From CAVWSM01 sp963798505 (GTDB lineage Bacteria > Actinomycetota > Actinomycetes > Jiangellales > Jiangellaceae), in contig CAWCTX010000005.1 in the NCBI GenBank assembly GCA_963798505.1, positions 62,001 to 126,000 of the forward strand: a stretch of 64,000 nt of DNA, in the 5' to 3' direction. The position numbers and the translations under genes were made by a program. Positions 59,128 to 64,000 of this stretch are shown here, piece by piece. A model generated the notes under the pieces. That model was not told where the DNA came from. It was given only the letters and a program-made list of their open reading frames with translations, and did no database searches. How positions within the stretch are numbered: the stretch's first letter is position 1; the number at the start of each line of letters is the position of its first letter.

Positions 59128-60045
59128 ATGGAGCTACGGCACCTGAGGTACTTCCTCGCGGTGGCGGACGAGGGAAGCTTCACGCAAGCAGCGGCGCGTC
59201 TGCACCTGACGCAGCCGTCGCTCTCCCAGCAGATCCGCCAGCTCGAGCGCATGGTCGGCAGCGACCTGTTCCTGCGCGCCAAGGGACACCGCGGCGTCGG
59301 GCTGACCGATGTCGGTCGGGTGCTCGAGCAGGAGGCGCGCAGCATCCTCGAGCACGTCGACCGCAGCCTGCTGCTCGTCGACCGCGCCGTCGCTCGTCGC
59401 CCGAGCATGCTGCGCATCGGGGTGCCGCCGTGGATGCCGCCGTCTTTTCTGGCCGACATTGCCGACCAGATCGCGCGCCGCCTGCCCGACGTCCAGTGCG
59501 AGCTCGAGCCCGCCACGACGACCGACACGCTGCGACACCTGAGCGAGGACGACGTCGACCTTGGTCTCGTACGGCTGCCGACCGACCTGACCGGCCTGCA
59601 CCACATCCGTGTCCTGCGTCAACCGGTCGGCGTGTGGCTGACCCCCGGCCACCCGCTGCGCCGCTATCGCACGGTGCCGGTGGAGCGGCTCGACGCCGTC
59701 CCACTCGGGCTGTTCGAGCGCAGCACCGCACCGGAGCTGTTCGATGCGGTGCAGACCGCCTTCGCCGAGCGCAAGATCGCGCCCGACTGGCACGAAGTGA
59801 GCTCCTCCGACACCGCGGTGCTGGCCCGCATGCGGGCTCGCGGCTTCGCCCACGTGGGGCCTCGCGAGCTGCCCGGACCGGTGCGCGGCATGACCTGGCG
59901 GGTGCTCCGCGGGCTGCCCGTCGAGCTGGAGACCGCAGTGGTGTGGCGGGGCGAACCGACGGAGGCCGTACGCACCGGTGTCGAGGTCATCGCCGCCGTC
60001 GCGGCCCGGTTCAGTGCGCTGCGCCTGGTGCAGGCGGCGGGGTAG
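59128..60045 (+). CDS. LysR-family transcriptional regulator
   Basis: A 305-residue LysR regulator. The N-terminal winged helix (MELRHLRYFLAVADEGSFTQ, AARLHLTQPSLSQQIRQLER) is canonical, followed by the linker helix and the two-lobed effector domain (LRIGVPPWMPPSFLADIADQ, DDVDLGLVRLPTDL). Its own operator-like dyad lies just upstream. The last 35 bases overlap the end of the convergent epimerase gene. The effector and targets are unknown; close regulators usually control a divergent or adjacent catabolic gene, here whiB or the acyl-CoA genes. Confidence 0.9.
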   Translation: MELRHLRYFLAVADEGSFTQAAARLHLTQPSLSQQIRQLERMVGSDLFLRAKGHRGVGLTDVGRVLEQEARSILEHVDRSLLLVDRAVARRPSMLRIGVPPWMPPSFLADIADQIARRLPDVQCELEPATTTDTLRHLSEDDVDLGLVRLPTDLTGLHHIRVLRQPVGVWLTPGHPLRRYRTVPVERLDAVPLGLFERSTAPELFDAVQTAFAERKIAPDWHEVSSSDTAVLARMRARGFAHVGPRELPGPVRGMTWRVLRGLPVELETAVVWRGEPTEAVRTGVEVIAAVAARFSALRLVQAAG

Positions 60046-60481
60046 CCGCCTCGCTTTCCGCCGCGTGCTCCACGAGCTCGACGAGCACCCCGCCCATATC
60101 GCGCGGATGGACGAAGTTGATGCGCGATCCGGCCGTCCCGCGCCGCGGAGAGTCGTACAACAGCCGTACGCCCCGCTCGCGCAGCGCGATGCTCACCGCG
60201 TCGATGTCGTCGACCGCGTAGGCCACCTGCTGGACGCCCTCACCGCGCTTGTCGAGGAAGCCGGCGATGGGGGAGTCGTCGGACAGCGGTGCCAGCAGCT
60301 GAACGAACGTCGCGGAGTCGCCGACGGCCAGCATTGCCTCGCGGACACCCTGCTCCTCGTTGACCTCCTCGTGCGTCACGCGTAGCCCGAACACCTCGCG
60401 GTAGCGGGCGATCGCCTGGTCGAGGTCGCGCACGGCGATCCCGACGTGGTCGATGCGGGTGAGCAGGGGAGGGTTGTCCAC
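60011..60481 (-). CDS. mce: Methylmalonyl-CoA epimerase
   Basis: A 156-residue vicinal-oxygen-chelate enzyme that interconverts the 2R and 2S epimers of methylmalonyl-CoA. GTG 60481 gives VDNPPLLTRIDHVGIAVRDL with the first metal His. Other ligands and active-site residues fall in EEQGVREAMLAVGD, VQLLAPLSDDSPIAGFL, GVQQVAYAVDDID and INFVHPRDMGGVLVELVEH. It works with methylmalonyl-CoA mutase; the mutase chaperone MeaB is encoded 1.3 kb away and the corrinoid adenosyltransferase at 41.6 kb. Its 3' end overlaps lysR tail to tail by 35 bases. Confidence 0.93.
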   Translation of the reverse strand: MDNPPLLTRIDHVGIAVRDLDQAIARYREVFGLRVTHEEVNEEQGVREAMLAVGDSATFVQLLAPLSDDSPIAGFLDKRGEGVQQVAYAVDDIDAVSIALRERGVRLLYDSPRRGTAGSRINFVHPRDMGGVLVELVEHAAESEAATPPPAPGAAH

Positions 60482-60511
60482 GAGGCAAGTCTGTCTCACC
60501 CGCTCCCCACC

Positions 60512-60577
60512 CGACACAAGGGCACCCCGCGTCGATTCGGGCCGGGCCTTGTTCCGACGCTGGGTGCCGTTGCGTCG
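60512..60577. repeat. Hairpin repeat element, copy 2
   Basis: This copy shares the centre GATTCGGGCCGGGCCTTGTT and a near-identical right arm with the element at 51440-51505, in the same orientation. The left arm has diverged at six of 24 positions, so the stem is weaker. It lies in the divergent region between the epimerase and thiolase genes, so it is not simply a terminator. Confidence 0.7.
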
Positions 60578-60632
60578 ATTCGCCGCGTTAGTGTGTCGGC
60601 ACCTGGACTCTGCTGTGAGGAGGCGCATCCGG

Positions 60633-61820
60633 ATGGCCGGATCCGTGATCGTCGCTGGTGCACGCACCCCGATGGGCCGCCTTCTCGGCGGGCTCGCCGA
60701 CCTGTCGGCCGCCGACCTCGGCGGCGTCGCCATCAAGGCGGCGCTGGCGCGGGCCGGCGTGGCGCCCGACCAGGTGCAGTACGTCATTCTCGGCCAGGTG
60801 CTGCAGGCCGGAGCCGGCCAGATCCCCGCCCGCCAGGCCGCGGTCAAGGCCGGCATCCCGATGACCGTGCCGGCGCTGACCATCAACAAGGTCTGCCTGT
60901 CCGGGCTCGATGCCATCGCCCTGGCCGACCAGCTGATCCGGGCCGGCGAGGTCGACATCGTCGTCGCGGGCGGCACGGAGTCGATGACCAACGCGCCGCA
61001 CCTGCTGCCCGGCGCGCGCAAGGGGTTCAAGTACGGCTCTGTCGAGGTGCTCGACGCCATGGCGCACGACGGGCTCACCGACGCCTTCGACCACGTGTCG
61101 ATGGGTGAGTCGACAGAGGGTCACAACCCGCGGCACGGGCTGAGCAGGGAGGCGCAGGACGAGTTCGCCGCCCGCTCGCACCAGCTGGCAGCCGCGGCGC
61201 AGAAGAACGGCGTGTTCGCCGACGAGATCGCACCCGTCGAGGTGCCGCAGCGGCGCGGTGAGCCCGTCGTCGTGTCCGACGACGAGGGCATCCGGCCGGA
61301 CACCACGGCGGAGACGCTCGCGAAGCTCAAGCCGGCCTTCCGCAAGGACGGCACCATCACCGCCGGCAGCTCGTCTCCGATCTCCGACGGGGCCTGCGCC
61401 GTGGTCGTGATGAGCAAGGCCAAGGCCGAGGAGCTCGGCCTGTCCTGGCTCGCCGAGATCGGCGCGCACGGCATGGTTGCCGGCCCCGACAACTCCCTGC
61501 ACATGCAGCCGGCCAACGCCATCCGCGCGGCGGCCGCCAAGGAAGGCATCGAGATCGACGACCTCGACCTCGTCGAGATCAACGAAGCGTTCGCCGCCGT
61601 CGGGCTCGCGTCCGCCGCCGATCTCGGACTGCCCCTCGACAAGGTCAACGTCAACGGCGGGGCGATTGCCCTCGGCCACCCGATCGGCATGAGCGGCGCC
61701 CGGCTGGCGCTGACGCTCGCGCTCGAGCTGCGCCGCCGCGGCGGCGGCATCGGCGCCGCTGCGCTGTGCGGCGGCGGTGGGCAGGGCGACGCGCTGATCG
61801 TCCGCGTGCCGAAGGCCTGA
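60633..61820 (+). CDS. Acetyl-CoA C-acetyltransferase (thiolase)
   Basis: A 395-residue thiolase that condenses or cleaves acetoacetyl-CoA. Catalytic residues are Cys88 (NKVCLSGLDAI), His349 (ALGHPIGMSGAR) and Cys379 (ALCGGGGQGDA). The N-terminal VIVAGARTPMGRLLGGLADL and the NEAFAAV motif place it with acetyl-CoA acetyltransferases. ATG 60633 follows GAGGAGGCGC. It would connect acetyl-CoA with acetoacetyl-CoA, the product of the aacS and hydroxybutyryl-CoA steps encoded elsewhere in the window. MeaB follows four bases later. Confidence 0.94.
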   Translation: MAGSVIVAGARTPMGRLLGGLADLSAADLGGVAIKAALARAGVAPDQVQYVILGQVLQAGAGQIPARQAAVKAGIPMTVPALTINKVCLSGLDAIALADQLIRAGEVDIVVAGGTESMTNAPHLLPGARKGFKYGSVEVLDAMAHDGLTDAFDHVSMGESTEGHNPRHGLSREAQDEFAARSHQLAAAAQKNGVFADEIAPVEVPQRRGEPVVVSDDEGIRPDTTAETLAKLKPAFRKDGTITAGSSSPISDGACAVVVMSKAKAEELGLSWLAEIGAHGMVAGPDNSLHMQPANAIRAAAAKEGIEIDDLDLVEINEAFAAVGLASAADLGLPLDKVNVNGGAIALGHPIGMSGARLALTLALELRRRGGGIGAAALCGGGGQGDALIVRVPKA

Positions 61821-61824
61821 CCCG

Positions 61825-62781
61825 TTGTCGCTGACGACGTCCGGCGCGGCCGAGCTGGTCGAGGCTGCGCGCTCCGGCTCGCACCGTGCGGTGGCGCGGC
61901 TCATCTCCTTGGTGGAAGACGCCTCGCCGATGCTGCGCGAGGTGATGTCGGCGTTGGCTCCGTACTCGTTCAGTGCGTACGTCATCGGCATCACCGGCGC
62001 ACCCGGCGTCGGGAAGTCGACGCTCACGTCGGCGCTGGTAACCCGGCTGCGCGCCGAGGGCCGTACGGTCGGCGTGCTCGCGGTGGACCCCTCATCGCCG
62101 TTCACCGGCGGCGCGTTGCTCGGCGATCGGGTGCGCATGCAGGAGCACGCCACGGACAGCGGCGTCTACATCCGCTCCATGGCGAGCCGCGGGCATCTCG
62201 GCGGGCTGTCCTGGGCCACACCGCAGGCGCTGCGGGTGCTCGACGCCGCCGGGTGCGACGTGGTGCTGCTCGAGACCGTCGGTGTCGGCCAGTCCGAGGT
62301 GGAGGTCGCGTCCACGGCCGACACCACGCTCGTCCTGCTCGCGCCGGGACTGGGCGACGGCATCCAGGCGGCCAAGGCGGGACTGCTCGAGATCGGCGAC
62401 ATCTACGTCGTCAACAAGGCCGATCGGGATGGCGCCGAGGCGGTGCGGCGCGACCTGCGGGGGATGCTCGCACTCGGTGAGCGGGCCGAGGGCAGCGTGC
62501 GGCGACCGGTGCTCATGACGATTGCCGACCGCGGCGAGGGCATCGCCGAACTGCTCGAGGCGATCGACAAGCACCGCTCGCGCCTGGAGGAGTCGGGCGG
62601 GCTGCAGCGGAGGCGCGTCGCCCGCGCCCGGGGCGAGGTGGAAGCCATCGCGGTGGCGGGGCTGCGTGCCCGATTTGAGCAGTTCCATGGCTCCGTACGC
62701 CTCGACGAGCTCGCCGCCGACGTGGTCGCCGGGAGTCGCGACCCGTACGCTGCTGCTGATGAACTCATGGCGTCGATCTGA
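61825..62781 (+). CDS. meaB: Methylmalonyl-CoA mutase-associated GTPase MeaB
   Basis: A G3E-family GTPase of 318 residues that protects and reloads B12-dependent methylmalonyl-CoA mutase. The P-loop is GITGAPGVGKSTLTSAL (Lys64), followed by VGVLAVDPSSPFTGGALLGD, the Walker B-like LLETVGVGQSEVEV and the NKAD guanine-specificity motif. The start is a TTG four bases after the thiolase stop. The C-terminal dimerisation helices are present. With the epimerase and adenosyltransferase it indicates a working propionyl-CoA to succinyl-CoA route; the mutase itself is outside the window. Confidence 0.94.
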   Translation: MSLTTSGAAELVEAARSGSHRAVARLISLVEDASPMLREVMSALAPYSFSAYVIGITGAPGVGKSTLTSALVTRLRAEGRTVGVLAVDPSSPFTGGALLGDRVRMQEHATDSGVYIRSMASRGHLGGLSWATPQALRVLDAAGCDVVLLETVGVGQSEVEVASTADTTLVLLAPGLGDGIQAAKAGLLEIGDIYVVNKADRDGAEAVRRDLRGMLALGERAEGSVRRPVLMTIADRGEGIAELLEAIDKHRSRLEESGGLQRRRVARARGEVEAIAVAGLRARFEQFHGSVRLDELAADVVAGSRDPYAAADELMASI

Positions 62782-62876
62782 CGCGAGTCGGCGCGCCCGT
62801 CTGATGCTTCGCCGCCAGATGCGGTAGAAATCAGAACAACCGTCTTGCTCCAATCCATCATGAAAGGGACCAACCG

Positions 62877-63032
62877 ATGAAGAAGTTCTTCGGCTTCGTC
62901 GCGTTCGCGTTCCTGGTCTACTTCATCGCTGTCGACCCCGGCGGCTTCACCGACATCATCAACGACATCGGCACGTTCATCGCCGACGTGTTCGAGAGCG
63001 TGGCCAACGCGATATCCGAGCTGTTCTCGTGA
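62877..63032 (+). CDS. Small membrane protein (51 residues)
   Basis: A 51-residue microprotein starting MKKFFGFVAFAFLVYFIAVD: two lysines, a single hydrophobic helix of about 15 residues, then an acidic, amphipathic outer part (GGFTDIINDIGTFIADVFES and ANAISELFS). The ATG follows GAAAGGGACC. Its stop overlaps the GTG start of the PH-domain protein (GTGA), strong evidence that it is translated. The topology suggests a membrane-anchored peptide with an extracytoplasmic amphipathic helix. I recognise no family. Confidence 0.7.
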   Translation: MKKFFGFVAFAFLVYFIAVDPGGFTDIINDIGTFIADVFESVANAISELFS

Positions 63033-63757
63033 CGCAGCCCCGGCGACAGCTGGGTGAGCGCCTCGAGGGTGCGTTGGACTCTGTTGTCGACCGGGCCGAG
63101 GAGTTCCCGCGTCCGGTCGAGATCGGCAAGGGCTTCCTGCACTGGCTCGGGGGCTTCGTCAATCCGCGGGTGCGCAAGGACCTGGTCTCTCGCGAGCGGG
63201 TGATCGACGAGGTCAAGCACCACTGGATCGTCCAGATCTTTCCGTTCCTCATCATGCTCGTCGGGGTGCTGCTCGCCATCGTCTGGCTGCCCCGCGTGTC
63301 CGTCGACGCCATCTGGGTGCCCACGCTCATCGTCGCCGCCATCTTCGGCTTCGGCGCCTACCGATCCTTGTGGGAGCACATGGACCGGTTCGTGATCACC
63401 AACATCCGCGTGTTCCGGGTGTGGGGGGTCTTCTGGCAACGCCGGGCGACGATGCCGACATCACGGCTGCTCGACGTGACGGTGCGCAAGCCGTTCGTGG
63501 GGCGCATCTTCGGGTGGGGCCACATCGTGCTCGAGACGGCCGCGCAGGAGCAGGGCATCCGGGAGATCCGGTTCATCCCCGACCCCGACGGGCGCGACCG
63601 CATCATCCAGGAGGTGCGCACCGGGCTCGAGTCGCAGGCCGCCAAGCCGGGCAAGCACAGCCACCCGCACCGGCCCTACCCCACGTCGACCGGCCCCGTT
63701 CGCGCGGCGACCGTGTCGCATCATGACGCGGCGCCACGTCGCCCGCCGCACGGCTAG
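63029..63757 (+). CDS. PH-domain (bPH2/DUF304-like) membrane protein
   Basis: A 242-residue protein. After a cytoplasmic N-terminus come two transmembrane helices (WIVQIFPFLIMLVGVLLAIV and IWVPTLIVAAIFGFGAYRSL), then a bacterial PH-like domain (RFVITNIRVFRVWGVFWQRR, ATMPTSRLLDVTVRKPFVGR, GWGHIVLETAAQEQGIREI). The disordered basic/Pro-rich tail contains HSHPHRPYPTSTG. It is coupled by GTGA to the 51-residue membrane peptide. bPH2 proteins are often linked to envelope integrity, but the ligand is unknown. Confidence 0.85.
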   Translation: MTQPRRQLGERLEGALDSVVDRAEEFPRPVEIGKGFLHWLGGFVNPRVRKDLVSRERVIDEVKHHWIVQIFPFLIMLVGVLLAIVWLPRVSVDAIWVPTLIVAAIFGFGAYRSLWEHMDRFVITNIRVFRVWGVFWQRRATMPTSRLLDVTVRKPFVGRIFGWGHIVLETAAQEQGIREIRFIPDPDGRDRIIQEVRTGLESQAAKPGKHSHPHRPYPTSTGPVRAATVSHHDAAPRRPPHG

Positions 63758-63775
63758 GTCGGTTACGGTGACGGC

Positions 63776-64000
63776 GTGCCCAAGCAGCTCGGTCTCGGAT
63801 TCGACCCCATAGAGCGCGCCGCAGCCACGTGGCGGGAGCGGTTCGGCCCGTCCGAGGCAATGGCGGCCGCGACGTCGCTCATGCGCGCGCAGCAGCTGCT
63901 GATCGCGGAGTTCGATGCGATCGTACGACCGCACGATCTCACCTTCGCCCGCTACGAGGCGCTGGTGCTGCTGTCCTTCTCGCGCACCGGCGCACTGCCG
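63776..64000 (+). CDS. MarR-family transcriptional regulator, N-terminal part (cut by window end)
   Basis: 75 codons of a frame leaving the right edge (GTG 63776). The sequence VPKQLGLGFDPIERAAATWR, the helical ATSLMRAQQLLIAEFDAIVR and PHDLTFARYEALVLLSFSRT match the N-terminal helices and start of the winged helix of MarR regulators (the xYxxLxxLs segment before the recognition helix). The rest of the DNA-binding domain is outside the window, so ligand and targets cannot be judged. Confidence 0.8.
   Translation, partial: MPKQLGLGFDPIERAAATWRERFGPSEAMAAATSLMRAQQLLIAEFDAIVRPHDLTFARYEALVLLSFSRTGALP

Overview
The window is 64 kb of high-GC, densely coded DNA that reads as a chromosomal segment of an actinobacterium. 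Lineage markers are a WhiB regulator, NucS/EndoMS mismatch endonuclease, a DivIVA/Scy-like coiled-coil protein, a MurA with Asp in place of the catalytic Cys, an actinobacterial Rho with a disordered Arg/Asp/Gln insert, and the gene order argS-lysA-hom-thrC-thrB-rho-rpmE-prfA-prmC-tsaC-wecA-atp. A Nocardioides-like (Propionibacteriales) placement is my inference; no rRNA gene is present to confirm it.

Layout. 0-5.8 kb: the end of a LivH permease, LivM, a 3-hydroxybutyrate dehydrogenase, a GAF/PucR regulator and acetoacetyl-CoA synthetase, together a likely 3-hydroxybutyrate/acetoacetate utilisation cluster. 5.8-13.6 kb: an accessory stretch with a VapBC pair, two alpha/beta hydrolases, a Phd/RelE-type pair, a NYN/OST-HTH RNase-like protein, a GlsB-type membrane protein, a decayed gene, a RibD-C reductase and a frameshifted hypothetical gene, separated by long gene-poor gaps. 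13.6-19.1 kb: Lnt, an HdeD-like protein, a MerR-type operator followed by an SDR gene and a QueA-like gene, a cupin, a META lipoprotein and tRNA-Arg(CCG). 19.1-40.3 kb: the conserved core, running from argS through aspartate-family amino-acid synthesis, Rho, L31, RF1 and its methylase, TsaC and WecA to the complete ATP synthase operon (two AtpI-like proteins, then a, c, b, delta, alpha, gamma, beta, epsilon). 40.3-47.8 kb: an AbiEi-like protein with a nuclease-like C-terminus, PduO, MurA, a PAP2 protein, 3-hydroxybutyryl-CoA dehydrogenase, a STAS protein, a Na+/H+ antiporter and a small UBP zinc-finger protein. 47.8-53.2 kb: an ABC exporter with its own two-component system, nucS and a lipoprotein. 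53.2-60 kb: a membrane-anchored FtsH-like AAA protease, two hydrolases, a coiled-coil protein, WhiB and a LysR regulator. 60-64 kb: methylmalonyl-CoA epimerase, thiolase and MeaB (acyl-CoA/propionate metabolism), a 51-residue membrane microprotein with a PH-domain protein, and the start of a MarR regulator.

Three genes (aacS, the 13.0 kb hypothetical gene and atpH) are each restored by removing one base. Because atpH should be essential, single-base sequence errors are a serious explanation for all three. Items most worth a second look are the FtsH-like protease with its insert, the SDR/QueA pair behind a MerR box, the NYN/OST-HTH protein, the three-hairpin rho leader, the hairpin repeats at 45.4, 51.4 and 60.5 kb, and the 51-residue membrane peptide.
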